27,331 nt of DNA. Origin: Flavobacteriia bacterium. Lineage in GTDB: Bacteria; Bacteroidota; Bacteroidia; Flavobacteriales; Flavobacteriaceae. Of the stretch, positions 1-7,619 are shown piece after piece. A program made the position numbers and the translations under genes. The notes under the pieces were generated by a model. That model saw nothing but the letters and a program-made list of their open reading frames with translations, was not told where the DNA came from and did no database searches. The stretch covers positions 1 through 27,331 of the forward strand of contig JAHBAN010000258.1 of the NCBI GenBank assembly GCA_018500075.1, written 5' to 3'. The first letter of the stretch is position 1; each line of letters begins with the position of its first letter.

Positions 1-19
1 AGATGTGTATAAGAGACAG
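1..19. other. Untrimmed Nextera/Tn5 mosaic-end adapter
   Basis: Bases 1-19 read AGATGTGTATAAGAGACAG, identical to the 19-bp hyperactive-Tn5 mosaic end used in tagmentation libraries. The mosaic end is an engineered hybrid of the natural IS50 outer and inner ends, so a perfect match at the very first base of a contig is an artefact and not an insertion. Genomic sequence starts at base 20, already inside plsX. Confidence 0.96.
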
Positions 20-216
20 GCCTCAAGGGCACCGTGGTCAAATCACATGGCTCCGCCGATGCCACAGGCGTCTCCGCCGCCGTCAAACTCGCCTTCCAGC
101 TGGCACAATCGGGCTTTAACGAAAAGCTCGCCGCCCGGATTTCGGCCGCCACCATGCTCGCCTCCGAAGCCGGCGCCGAGCACAGCCCAGACTCCCAAGA
201 AGAGGCCAACTCATGA
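20..216 (+). CDS. plsX: Phosphate acyltransferase PlsX, C-terminal fragment
   Basis: This is the 3' end of an open frame that reads GLKGTVVKSHGSAD from the adapter junction and stops with TGA at 214-216. The segment G-x-V-V-K-S-H-G-S-A-D followed by a helix ending in a short acidic tail is the conserved C-terminus of PlsX. PlsX converts acyl-ACP to acyl-phosphate for PlsY in phospholipid synthesis. About 65 residues remain of a protein usually near 330-370 residues; the rest is lost at the contig edge. The stop overlaps the fabH start as ATGA (213-216), so the two are translationally coupled. The identification rests on the tail sequence and on the plsX-fabH order, which is widespread in bacteria. 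Confidence 0.9.
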
Positions 217-1187
217 CAAAACGTGCCGTCGTTGTTGGCTACGGCCACTATTTGCCAGATCGGATCGTGGAGAACGCCGAGTTCGAAGCGACTCTGGACA
301 CCACAGATGAATGGATTCGCACCCGCTCAGGGATCGAGCGCCGTCATTTCGCCGCCGAGGGGCAACATACCTCCGATCTGGCCGCACAAGCGGCAAAAGC
401 CGCCCTCGCCAAAGCCGGGCTGCAAGCCGAAGACATCGACGCGATTGTCGTGGCAACGTCGACCCCCGATCTGACCTTTCCCTCGGTTGCGACGATGGTG
501 CAGCAAAAAATCGGGATGGAGCGCGGCTTCGGCTTTGATGTGCAGGCCGTCTGCGCGGGCTTCGTCTTTGCCCTCACCACAGCCAACGGGCTGATCCTGT
601 CAGGTCAGGCCGCGCGCGTGCTCGTCATCGGCGCCGAAACCTTCAGCCGCATCATGGACTGGAGCGACCGCGGAACCTGCGTTCTCTTTGGCGATGGCGC
701 CGGCGCGCTTATTCTGGAAGCGCAAGACTGCGCCGGCACAACCGCCGACCGCGGGATTCTTGCCGCCGATCTCAACTCCGATGGCCGCTACAAAGATATG
801 CTCTTTGTCGATGGCGGCGTGTCCTCGACCGGCACATCCGGCAAATTGCGGATGCAAGGCAATGCGCTTTTCCGCCAAGCCGTCGAAAAACTGGCCTCAA
901 CAGCCGATGCCGCGCTTCACAAAGCCGGCCTCTCACATGGCGATGTCGACTGGATCGTCCCCCATCAGGCCAATATCCGTATCATTCAAGGCACCGCCAA
1001 AAAGCTCGGCGTGCCGATGGAGCGGGTCGTGCTCACCGTGCAAGATCACGGCAACACCTCCGCCGCCTCGATTCCCCTTGCGCTCTCGGTCGGAGCCGCC
1101 TCGGGCAAGATCAAATCCGGCGATCTGATCCTCACCGAAGCCATCGGCGGCGGTCTGGCGTGGGGGGCCGTTGCCGTCCGCTGGTAA
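213..1187 (+). CDS. fabH: Beta-ketoacyl-ACP synthase III (FabH)
   Basis: FabH condenses acetyl-CoA with malonyl-ACP to start type II fatty acid synthesis in the cytoplasm. The 324-residue length is normal for the family. The catalytic triad is visible: Cys114 in AVCAGF, His251 in VPHQAN and Asn281 in HGNTSA. The N-terminal thiolase fold begins GYGHYLPDR and is followed by TDEWI and RTGIxxR-like RSGIERR, typical of FabH. The ATG lies in an ATGA overlap with the plsX stop, which fixes the start and implies coupling. It is followed by about 130 bases before ihfA, which has its own likely promoter. I see no defect in the protein. Confidence 0.97.
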   Translation: MTKRAVVVGYGHYLPDRIVENAEFEATLDTTDEWIRTRSGIERRHFAAEGQHTSDLAAQAAKAALAKAGLQAEDIDAIVVATSTPDLTFPSVATMVQQKIGMERGFGFDVQAVCAGFVFALTTANGLILSGQAARVLVIGAETFSRIMDWSDRGTCVLFGDGAGALILEAQDCAGTTADRGILAADLNSDGRYKDMLFVDGGVSSTGTSGKLRMQGNALFRQAVEKLASTADAALHKAGLSHGDVDWIVPHQANIRIIQGTAKKLGVPMERVVLTVQDHGNTSAASIPLALSVGAASGKIKSGDLILTEAIGGGLAWGAVAVRW

Positions 1188-1266
1188 TGCCCCAGCAGAT
1201 CGGCGCTGATTTCACCGCACAATCGGCTCATTTATCGCTGAAAAGCCGCGCCCCAAGTCATTGATA

Positions 1267-1296
1267 TTGACTCGGAATCTCTCTGGGGCCTATGCT
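1267..1296 (+). promoter_or_regulatory. Putative sigma-70 promoter of ihfA
   Basis: TTGACT (1267-1272) and TATGCT (1291-1296) are separated by 18 bases, giving 5/6 and 4/6 matches to consensus. The -10 element lies 21 bases before the ihfA ATG, so the leader would be short. This would let ihfA be expressed independently of plsX-fabH. It is a pattern match only. Confidence 0.5.
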
Positions 1297-1317
1297 TGGC
1301 AAAACGGGGGAATAGGA

Positions 1318-1620
1318 ATGAGCGAAAAAACACTCACACGAATGGATTTGAGCGAAGCTGTCTTTCGCGAGGTCGGCTTGTCGCGCAATGACAGCGCCCA
1401 GCTTGTCGAATCTGTGCTACAACACGTGTCCGATGCGCTGGTCTCGGGCGAAAATGTGAAAATCTCCTCTTTCGGCACCTTCTCGGTCCGTCAGAAAACA
1501 GCCCGCGTTGGCCGCAACCCCAAAACAGGCGAGGAAGTCCCGATCAAGCCGCGCCGCGTGCTGACATTCCGCCCCTCGCACCTCATGAAAGACCGGGTCG
1601 CCGCAGGCAACAAGCGCTAG
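1318..1620 (+). CDS. ihfA: Integration host factor subunit alpha
   Basis: This small DNA-bending protein pairs with IHF-beta to shape the nucleoid and to assist recombination, replication and sigma-54 promoters. The 100-residue protein starts MSEKTLTRMDLSEAVF and carries the HU/IHF signature: GENVKISSFGTF, then the beta-arm RNPKTGEEVPI with the intercalating proline, then RRVLTFRPS. The RNPKTGE arm and the terminal lysine/arginine tail fit the alpha subunit. An upstream TTG at 1261 keeps the frame open but lies before the likely promoter. The ATG at 1318 has purine-rich GGGGGAATAGGA just before it and matches the family N-terminus. It is followed by merR after 14 bases. Confidence 0.96.
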   Translation: MSEKTLTRMDLSEAVFREVGLSRNDSAQLVESVLQHVSDALVSGENVKISSFGTFSVRQKTARVGRNPKTGEEVPIKPRRVLTFRPSHLMKDRVAAGNKR

Positions 1621-1634
1621 GAGCCTCTCAAGGT

Positions 1635-2357
1635 ATGGCAAAATCAGCCGACGCATTCCGCACCATCAGCGAAGTGGCCGAATGGCTTGATTTGCCCACC
1701 CATGTTCTGAGGTTCTGGGAGAGCAAATTCACGCAGGTCAAGCCGGTCAAACGCGCCGGCGGGCGCCGGTATTACCGGCCCAATGACATGGCCCTGCTCG
1801 GCGGGATCAAAAAACTTCTCCATGACGATGGCATGACCATCAAAGGCGCGCAAAAAATGCTGCGCGACCATGGTGTCAAACATATCTCAAGCCTCTCACA
1901 GCCGCTTGACCCAGAATTGAGCGATACCGAGTTTGACACCGGCACACTCGATGCTGCCGCCGCCCCCGTCAGCGCGCCGGCCGATGTGCCGCCTGCCAGC
2001 GATTCGCCCGCGCCCTCTCCCGCGGCCCCTCCCGCGCCGGAGGCCGCGCCAGCAGACGACACCGACACGACAGACGAGCCAGACGAGGCAGGCGAGACTG
2101 AGGCAAATTCCGGCCTCACAACAGAGCCGCCCGCCCTGCCCGGCTTTTTGCAACCGGCCAAAGACGCCAGCCCAGAGACCGCCACAGCCGCGCCTGTCTC
2201 CCTTGCGATCTCCCTGCCGCCCGATCCGGACGACACCGAGCTTGAGGTCAGCGCAGGTCTTCTCAGCCGCATCGCCGCCTATAAATCAGCCCCGACAGAA
2301 GAGCTGCGCCGCGTCTTGCAGCAAGCCCGCGCGGATCTGAGGGCGCTCTCCTCCTGA
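1635..2357 (+). CDS. MerR-family transcriptional regulator with Pro/Ala-rich tail
   Basis: The N-terminal 75 residues form a MerR-type winged helix: TISEVAEWLDLPTHVLRFWE, then GGRRYYRPNDMALL. These are the helix-turn-helix and the wing that reads DNA. After residue about 100 the protein becomes a long Ala/Pro/Asp/Glu-rich low-complexity stretch. A short ordered end follows (residues about 215-240, with ELRRVLQQARADLRAL). No metal-binding cysteine cluster or effector domain is visible, so the signal it senses is unknown. AGGAG lies at 1620-1624, about 10 bases before the ATG, and ihfA ends 14 bases upstream, so they are probably one transcript. The ihfA-merR-tRNA-Pro order is familiar from Rhodobacterales. 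Confidence 0.9.
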   Translation: MAKSADAFRTISEVAEWLDLPTHVLRFWESKFTQVKPVKRAGGRRYYRPNDMALLGGIKKLLHDDGMTIKGAQKMLRDHGVKHISSLSQPLDPELSDTEFDTGTLDAAAAPVSAPADVPPASDSPAPSPAAPPAPEAAPADDTDTTDEPDEAGETEANSGLTTEPPALPGFLQPAKDASPETATAAPVSLAISLPPDPDDTELEVSAGLLSRIAAYKSAPTEELRRVLQQARADLRALSS

Positions 2358-2406
2358 TCGCCACACCACGCAAGACAGCCGCTCCGAAATTGGCTCAGAT
2401 TTGCCC

Positions 2407-2434
2407 TTGCCCTCTGGCTCAAAACCGCTAATAA
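2407..2434 (+). promoter_or_regulatory. Putative promoter of tRNA-Pro
   Basis: TTGCCC (2407-2412) and TAATAA (2429-2434) are spaced by 16 bases. The -10 element ends 11 bases before the first base of the mature tRNA, as expected for a tRNA transcribed with a very short leader. Confidence 0.5.
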
Positions 2435-2445
2435 GCAGCCTTAGT

Positions 2446-2522
2446 CGGGCTATAGCGCAGCCTGGTAGCGCGTCCGTCTGGGGGACGGAAGGTCGCAGGT
2501 TCGAGTCCTGCTAGCCCGACCA
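2446..2522 (+). tRNA. tRNA-Pro (anticodon GGG)
   Basis: The 77-base cloverleaf includes an encoded CCA. The acceptor stem CGGGCTA pairs with TAGCCCG. The anticodon stem TCCGT/ACGGA encloses a seven-base loop with GGG at 2480-2482. The T arm is GCAGGTTCGAGTCCTGC. GGG reads CCC and CCU proline codons. The gene is followed at 2526-2544 by a short hairpin and T-run. There is no integrase beside it, so I see no sign that it serves as an attachment site. Confidence 0.97.
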
Positions 2523-2525
2523 TTT

Positions 2526-2544
2526 CTCCTCTCCCGGAGTTTTT
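2526..2544 (+). terminator. Weak intrinsic terminator after tRNA-Pro
   Basis: CTCC (2526-2529) can pair with GGAG (2536-2539) around a six-base loop, followed directly by five T residues. The stem is only 4 bp, so termination by this element alone is uncertain. Confidence 0.4.
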
Positions 2545-2611
2545 GCACGCTACCAGCCAAAATCACCGCTCAAACACGCATCACCCCAAAACAGCCGCAG
2601 CCTGTGCTGCG

Positions 2612-2638
2612 CTGATCGCACTGATCGCACTGATCGCA
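2612..2638. repeat. Three tandem copies of a 9-bp unit
   Basis: CTGATCGCA occurs three times head-to-tail at 2612-2620, 2621-2629 and 2630-2638. The copies lie in the 227-base non-coding gap between tRNA-Pro and the dCTP deaminase-like gene. The array is perfect and therefore probably recent, consistent with replication slippage. No function is evident. Confidence 0.9.
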
Positions 2639-2749
2639 CCGCAGGGCCGCTAAAACTTTGGCCCTGAAGCCGCACAGGCGCATTTTTCCCTGCCGCTCGG
2701 CCAAAAACTTGATAAAAGCTGCACAACCTTGCCCGTGAAAGGACACAGC

Positions 2750-3826
2750 ATGACAGGCGTTCTGGCCAGCCAGCAGCTCAAAGAGATGATTGCCCGTGGC
2801 GAAATCTCGGCTCCCAATGACTATGCCGATGGTCAGATCCAGCCCGCGAGCCTTGATCTGCGCCTTGGCGCACGGGCCTACCGGGTGCGCGCCTCCTTCC
2901 TTGCGGGTGCTGGGCGCACAGTGGCCGAGCGCCTGCGCGAGTTTGAAATGCACCAGATTGATCTCAGCCAAGGTGCTGTGCTGGAAAAGGGCTGTGTCTA
3001 TGTGGTCGAGCTGCAAGAAAGCCTCGCCCTGCCCGCGGGCATACAGGCGGTCGCCAATGCCAAAAGCTCCACAGGCCGGCTCGATCTGCTCACCCGCACC
3101 ATCACGGATGGCGGAGAAGAGTTTGACCGCATTCCCGCTGGCTATTCAGGCCCGCTCTATGCCGAAATTTGCCCGCGCTCCTTCTCGGTTCTTGTGCGTC
3201 CGGGGATGCGCCTCAACCAGATCCGCTTCCGCGATGGCCAAGCCACCTTGAGCGACAGCGATCTGCGCGCTCTGCACAAAGAGACCCCGCTGGTCGACGG
3301 ACGCCCCCCGATGATCAGCGAGGGCCTCGGCTTTTCGGTTGATCTGCGCCCCGAGGGCAGCAGCCTTGTCGGTTATCGCGCCAAGCCCCACACAGGCGTG
3401 ATTGATCTGGACAAGCTCAACCATTACGCGCCCGCCGACTTCTGGGAGGAGGTGCGCAGCGACACCGGCCAGATCATCCTTGATCCGGGCGCGTTTTATA
3501 TCCTCGTGAGCAATGAGGCCGTCTGCATTCCGCCCGATTACGCCGCCGAAATGGCCCCCTATCTCGCCATGGTCGGCGAGTTCCGCGTGCATTACGCCGG
3601 CTTTTTTGATCCGGGCTTTGGCTATGCGGCGGCAGGCGGTGCCGGCTCGCGCGGCGTGCTCGAAGTGCGCTGCCACGAAAGCCCCTTTGTGCTGGAGCAC
3701 GGTCAGATCGTGGGCCGCCTCGTTTATGAGAAAATGTCCCAAACGCCCGCCGAGCTTTACGGCGCGCGGATCGCCTCAAACTATCAAGGTCAGGGCCTCA
3801 AGCTCTCCAAACACTTCCAGTCCTAA
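2750..3826 (+). CDS. 2'-deoxycytidine 5'-triphosphate deaminase-like protein, two-domain form
   Basis: The 358-residue protein resembles the DCD family seen in alphaproteobacteria. It should deaminate dCTP toward dUTP for thymidylate synthesis. The first trimeric dUTPase/DCD-like fold has QPASLDLRLG (residues 31-40), AKSSTGRLDLL (104-114) and GYSGPLYAEI (131-140). A second copy of the fold follows from about residue 185, with GFSVDLRPEG, GFFDPGFG and GVLEVRC. Single-domain Dcd is near 190 residues, so this is an internal duplication. The ATG at 2750 has AAAGGA about 7 bases upstream; a TTG at 2729 is in frame but lacks a site. Its stop overlaps by 3 bases the stop of the opposite-strand gene. 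Which half is catalytic cannot be told from sequence alone. Confidence 0.87.
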   Translation: MTGVLASQQLKEMIARGEISAPNDYADGQIQPASLDLRLGARAYRVRASFLAGAGRTVAERLREFEMHQIDLSQGAVLEKGCVYVVELQESLALPAGIQAVANAKSSTGRLDLLTRTITDGGEEFDRIPAGYSGPLYAEICPRSFSVLVRPGMRLNQIRFRDGQATLSDSDLRALHKETPLVDGRPPMISEGLGFSVDLRPEGSSLVGYRAKPHTGVIDLDKLNHYAPADFWEEVRSDTGQIILDPGAFYILVSNEAVCIPPDYAAEMAPYLAMVGEFRVHYAGFFDPGFGYAAAGGAGSRGVLEVRCHESPFVLEHGQIVGRLVYEKMSQTPAELYGARIASNYQGQGLKLSKHFQS

Positions 3827-3999
3827 AAGCGGCCTGCGCGCCGCGCCATGCGGGCGGCTTTGGAGAGACCTTTGGTCGCCCCGCCAGCGCCTTTGCCTTT
3901 GCCTGCGCCCGACCAGCCGCCTGCGCGCTTCAGCCCCGCGTTCAAAACCAAGCGCAGCACCTTTCGCAGCACCATATTGATCAGCCTGTTTGCGGTCAT
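3823..3999 (-). CDS. Small basic protein of unknown function
   Basis: This 58-residue protein starts MTANRLINMVLRKVLRLVLN and continues into a Gly/Lys-rich linker (GAGKGKGAGG), then KAARMARRAGRF. The N-terminal helix would be amphipathic and the C-terminal half strongly positive, which suggests membrane-surface or nucleic-acid binding. A strong AGGAGG ends 6 bases before the ATG at 3999, which favours this start over an upstream ATG giving 68 residues and supports real translation. It lies 66 bases downstream of scpB on the same strand. The name NRLINM-type small protein is my memory of similar unannotated genes in Rhodobacterales; I assign no function. Confidence 0.72.
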   Translation of the reverse strand: MTANRLINMVLRKVLRLVLNAGLKRAGGWSGAGKGKGAGGATKGLSKAARMARRAGRF

Positions 4000-4065
4000 A
4001 TCCGCCTCCTTTGCCTGCACAATCGGCACTCTAAGCCGCCATTATGCGCAAATTAAGGCAGCCTC

Positions 4066-4737
4066 TCAGTCCTCAAACAGCTCGCTCTGCCCCTCTTGAA
4101 CTTCCTCGATCAAGTCCTCATCGCCCGCCCCCAGAGTTGGCATATGACTGGGCGGCAAACGGCTCTCAAGCAGCCCCGAGGCGCGCAGCTCTTTCAAACC
4201 GGGCAGATCGCGGGCCGATTCCAGCCCGAAATGATCCAGAAAATCCTGCGTCACCACAAATGTCACAGGCCGCCCCGGCGTCATCTTGCGCCGCCCGAAG
4301 CGGATCCATTCCATCTCCAAAAGCTGGTCCACAGTGCCCCGGCTCACGCTCACACCCCGAATCTCCTCGATCTCGGCGCGCGTGACAGGCTGGTGATAGG
4401 CCACAATCGCAAGCGTCTCGATGGCCGCGCGGCTGAGCTTGCGGGTCTCGACCGTTTCTTTTTGCATCAAAAACGACAGATCAGGTGCGGTGCGCATCGC
4501 CCAAGCATCGCCCACCTTCACAACCCGCACCCCGCGCCCCTCATAGCGCTTGCGCAAATAGACAAGCGCCTCCGCCGCATCCGAGCCATGCGGCATCCGC
4601 GCATTCAGCTCGGCCACAGTCACCGTTTCACTTGAGGCAAACAAGATCGCCTCAACCATGCGCTCCTGCTCGGCAATCGGCGGCGCTTCAAAGAGGCTCT
4701 CTTCTGTGTCTTCCATTGGCTCTAGATCGTCATTCAT
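4066..4737 (-). CDS. scpB: Segregation and condensation protein B
   Basis: ScpB is a winged-helix dimer that works with ScpA and SMC to condense and segregate the chromosome. The 223-residue protein shows the tandem winged-helix arrangement: AEQERMVEAILFAS near residue 22, then KLSRAAIETLAIVAYHQPVTRAEIEEIRG. It continues with VDQLLEMEWIRFGRRKMTPGRP, which are the hallmark ScpB segments, and ends in an acidic tail. The start overlaps the scpA stop as ATGA (4734-4737), so ScpA and ScpB are coupled. In many Rhodobacterales tat genes follow scpB; here a small basic gene follows instead. Confidence 0.95.
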   Translation of the reverse strand: MNDDLEPMEDTEESLFEAPPIAEQERMVEAILFASSETVTVAELNARMPHGSDAAEALVYLRKRYEGRGVRVVKVGDAWAMRTAPDLSFLMQKETVETRKLSRAAIETLAIVAYHQPVTRAEIEEIRGVSVSRGTVDQLLEMEWIRFGRRKMTPGRPVTFVVTQDFLDHFGLESARDLPGLKELRASGLLESRLPPSHMPTLGAGDEDLIEEVQEGQSELFED

Positions 4738-5552
4738 AGGTCTTCACGGCTTTCTGTTCTGCGGCGCAGCTCTATCGGCGCAAATGTATCAGACTGGCGC
4801 AACTCCACACGCCCCTCCTTGGCCAGCTCCAGAGAGGCCGCAAAGGTCGAGGCCGTCGCCGAACGGATCCGCGCGTGGTCCTTGTCCCAGCCTTCGGGGA
4901 TATAACTTGAAATATCGGTCCAGTTCCCCGCATAGCCGATCAGCCCGCGCATCCGCTCCAGCGCGTTCTCAAGCGTAAACACAGAGTCCCGGTCCATCAC
5001 AAACGGGCGAAACTCGTCGCGCGTGCGCAGCCGCGAATAGCCCTGCATCAGATCAAGCAGTGTCGCCGTATAGGTCACTTTCTTGACCCGCGTCACATCT
5101 TCAGGCAGCCCCCGCGCAAAGAAGTCGCGGCCCAGACGGTCCCGCCCCATCAGGCGCGCCGCAACATCGCGCATCGCCTGCAAGCGCTCAAGCTGAAAGG
5201 CCAGATGGGCGGCCAGTTCCTCGCCGCTCGGCCCCTCCTCGGAAGGATCAGGCGGCAAGAGCAAGCGCGACTTCAAAAAGGCCAGCCAGGCCGCCATCAC
5301 AAGATAATCCGCCGCCAGCTCGATCCGCAACGACTTGGCCTTCTCCACAAAGGCCAGATATTGCCGCGCCAGCTCCAGAATGCTGATTTTGGTCAGATCG
5401 ACCTTCTGGGTGCGCCCGAGCGTCAACAAAACATCAAGCGGTCCCTCAAAGCCGCTCACATCCACAATCAGCGCCTCCGCGCTCATCCGCTCGGCCACAC
5501 TCAGTGTTGTCTGGTCTTCTTCAAAGTCATCAGTTGGCATAGACGCGCCCAT
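4734..5552 (-). CDS. scpA: Segregation and condensation protein A
   Basis: This is the kleisin subunit of the SMC-ScpAB condensin. The N-terminal signature is clear: FEGPLDVLLTLGRTQKVDL, then KISILELARQYLAFVE and ELAADYLVMAAWLAFLKSRL, the region that contacts the SMC head. The C-terminal winged helix includes VASTFAASLELAKEGRVEL-like residues near the end. At 272 residues it is of normal length. Two ATGs compete: 5552, preceded by a weak GAAG, and 5540 (MPTDDFEE), with no visible ribosome site. I used 5552. It overlaps the nagZ 3' end by 23 bases, so it is the next cistron of that operon and is coupled to scpB. Confidence 0.95.
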   Translation of the reverse strand: MGASMPTDDFEEDQTTLSVAERMSAEALIVDVSGFEGPLDVLLTLGRTQKVDLTKISILELARQYLAFVEKAKSLRIELAADYLVMAAWLAFLKSRLLLPPDPSEEGPSGEELAAHLAFQLERLQAMRDVAARLMGRDRLGRDFFARGLPEDVTRVKKVTYTATLLDLMQGYSRLRTRDEFRPFVMDRDSVFTLENALERMRGLIGYAGNWTDISSYIPEGWDKDHARIRSATASTFAASLELAKEGRVELRQSDTFAPIELRRRTESREDL

Positions 5553-6540
5553 TCAAAAGCGCTTCAAGCTCGGCTTCTATGGCCGAAATGTCAATATCAT
5601 TAGGGATTTGGCGTGCCGCAAGCGCCCGCTCGGCCCGCTCTTGGGCCGCATCGCTCATCTCGCCAGCGGCCTCGGCCACTGTGCGCCGCTCCGCAAGCGT
5701 GCCATTGCAATGCAAAATCACATCACAGCCCGCCAAAAGGGCAGCGCGGCTCAAATCGCCCAGATCGCCGTTGAGCGCTTTCATAGAAATATCATCGGTC
5801 ATGATCAGCCCGTCAAAGCCAAGATCACGGCGGATCAGCGTCATCACAGGCGCGCTCAGCGTGGCTGGCTGTGCGTCAATCTGCGGATAGAGAATATGCG
5901 CCGTCATCCCCATCGGGCAGTCTTTCAGCGCCGCAAACGGCGCGCCATCAGTGGCGATCAGCTCCTCACGGCCAATATCGACGCTTGGCAGCTCAAAATG
6001 GCTGTCCGCAACAGCGCGGCCATGGCCGGGAATATGCTTGGCCACAGGCAAAACACCGCCATCCAGCAGACCACGGGAGGCCGCCGCCCCAATCTTCCCA
6101 ATCGCGTCAATATCCGTGCCATAGCAGCGGTTTTTGAGAAAGGCATGGGTCTCGGGAAAAGCAATATCCAGCATCGGCGCGCAGTTGCTATCAATCCCGC
6201 AGCGTTTCAGCTCATGCGCGATCAGCCGAAAGCGCAGATAAAAGCTGCGCGCCGCATTTTCGCCCGCACGCTCCGCCTGCTCAAGCGGCGGCAACCACTC
6301 GCGCCAGAGCGGCGCGCGCAAGCGCTGCACACGCCCGCCCTCTTGGTCAATGGTGATCGGGGCCTCACGGCCCACCGCCTCGCGCAGCTGCGCGCACAGT
6401 CGCGCCACTTGGGCCTCGCTTTGGATATTGCGCGCAAACAGGATAAAGCCAAAAGGGTTCACATCGCGAAAAAACGCCCGCTCCTCACGGCTCAGCTCAA
6501 GCCCGTCAGCGTCAAGAATACTTGCGCCAAAACGGCTCAT
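5530..6540 (-). CDS. nagZ: Beta-N-acetylhexosaminidase NagZ
   Basis: This cytoplasmic glycoside hydrolase family 3 enzyme removes GlcNAc from GlcNAc-anhydromuropeptides in cell-wall recycling. The 336-residue protein carries ITIDQEGGRVQRL (residues 63-75), the flexible-loop motif KHIPGHG followed by DSH (168-181), and the nucleophile motif MTDDISMKAL (247-256). All are complete. The frame stays open upstream to 6729, but the ATG at 6540 sits in an ATGA overlap with the SPOR gene and gives the family N-terminus MSRFGASI. It is in one operon with the SPOR protein upstream and scpA downstream. Confidence 0.95.
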   Translation of the reverse strand: MSRFGASILDADGLELSREERAFFRDVNPFGFILFARNIQSEAQVARLCAQLREAVGREAPITIDQEGGRVQRLRAPLWREWLPPLEQAERAGENAARSFYLRFRLIAHELKRCGIDSNCAPMLDIAFPETHAFLKNRCYGTDIDAIGKIGAAASRGLLDGGVLPVAKHIPGHGRAVADSHFELPSVDIGREELIATDGAPFAALKDCPMGMTAHILYPQIDAQPATLSAPVMTLIRRDLGFDGLIMTDDISMKALNGDLGDLSRAALLAGCDVILHCNGTLAERRTVAEAAGEMSDAAQERAERALAARQIPNDIDISAIEAELEALLNGRVYAN

Positions 6541-7550
6541 TTGCTGACCACAGGAATACAATCGGCCCGCTCTGCCACCAGAGCCGCGCAAAAGCGGCGC
6601 GCATCCGAAAGATCGGCAAAGCCCATCGCGCGCAGGCGGTAAAACACCCGCCCGCCGCTTTCCGCCCGCTGGATCACGCGCTCCTTGCCGCCCATATAGT
6701 CGCCAAATTTTGTTCCAAGGCGCTCCCATTCGCGCCCGGCCACTTCGGCGCTGTCAAAGGCACCAAGCTGCACAAGCCGCGTGCCAACAGGAATGCTGCC
6801 CGCGTCGCTGGTCAAGGCCGCAAGAACCGCCTCATTGGTCGCCGAGGGCGTCACAGTCCCAAGCGCTTGAGGGCGCAGGCGTGGCCGCAAGGACTGGCGC
6901 ACGATTGTTGTCAAAACACCCGCCGTGTCCGGCGCCTCCGTGGCCTTTGCGGTCTCTGCGCCCGCGTCGGCCAAGGCCTGCGCCACAGGGGCCTCGGCCT
7001 CAACAGCGTCAACCGTTGCAGAAGGCAGCACAACAGCCGCAGGCGTCACAACCTCGGGCGCCGCCAAAGGCGCAACCCCATCCGCCAGCGCCTCGGCCAG
7101 CGCGCGGATCGACGCCATCTGCGGCGTCAGAGGCTCGGCCTCGCCCTCCTCCTGCGCCATCACAGCCTCAGAGCGCGCCACAGGTTTCGGAGCAATGCTC
7201 GCGGCAGAGGGCTGGTCTTCGTCCTCCAGATGCACAGGCTTTGGCGCCAGAACAAGTCGGTCAGCCGGCTTTTCAGCGCCGCCCTTGGCCATCACCTCGT
7301 TGACAGACAGCCCCTGATGCGCCGCCGTCTCACCGCCCGGCTGCTCGGGGGCGATCCGCATCGGCGCATGAGACGCAGCCCGCACAACAGGCACGCCGCT
7401 CACATCCCGCACCACGACTTTATAGCCCCAAACACCGATCCCCACGATCAAGCCAAGCGACACAACCGCGCCGGCATATTGCGTGATCGTGCCAAATTTC
7501 AAAGTTGCAGAGCCGCTGTGCCCCGCCCCGCCATATGGGAGTTCTGCCAT
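6537..7550 (-). CDS. Membrane-anchored SPOR-domain protein
   Basis: The 337-residue protein has a short cytoplasmic N-terminus and one transmembrane helix at residues about 23-43 (YAGAVVSLGLIVGIGVWGY). A long Ala/Pro/Glu-rich periplasmic linker follows. The C-terminal SPOR domain covers about 258-337 (GTRLVQLGAFDSAEVAGREW, then GRVFYRLRAMGF and ADCIPV). SPOR domains bind glycan strands lacking stem peptides at division septa, so this is probably a cell-division or envelope factor. GAGG lies 6 bases before the ATG. It precedes nagZ with an ATGA overlap, linking septal glycan binding with muropeptide recycling. The linker is fast-evolving and offers no further clue. Confidence 0.9.
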   Translation of the reverse strand: MAELPYGGAGHSGSATLKFGTITQYAGAVVSLGLIVGIGVWGYKVVVRDVSGVPVVRAASHAPMRIAPEQPGGETAAHQGLSVNEVMAKGGAEKPADRLVLAPKPVHLEDEDQPSAASIAPKPVARSEAVMAQEEGEAEPLTPQMASIRALAEALADGVAPLAAPEVVTPAAVVLPSATVDAVEAEAPVAQALADAGAETAKATEAPDTAGVLTTIVRQSLRPRLRPQALGTVTPSATNEAVLAALTSDAGSIPVGTRLVQLGAFDSAEVAGREWERLGTKFGDYMGGKERVIQRAESGGRVFYRLRAMGFADLSDARRFCAALVAERADCIPVVSK

Positions 7551-7619
7551 CCGTTGCCTCGTATTTTAGGCGCAAATCTATGCCGCGCTTCTCACTGCTC
7601 TTGCCGCTGGGGCCACTCT

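Noticed and set aside
1..19. A natural Tn5/IS50 end
   Set aside because: The sequence is the engineered mosaic end, not the natural outer or inner end, and sits at base 1 with no transposase.
2446..2522. tRNA-Pro as an island attachment site
   Set aside because: No integrase, no repeat of the tRNA 3' end, and the next genes are core-like in composition.
2612..2638. CRISPR-like array
   Set aside because: Three 9-bp units without spacers; a simple tandem repeat.
5335..6642. 435-codon open frame on the plus strand
   Set aside because: It is antisense to scpA and nagZ, both of which have clear family motifs.
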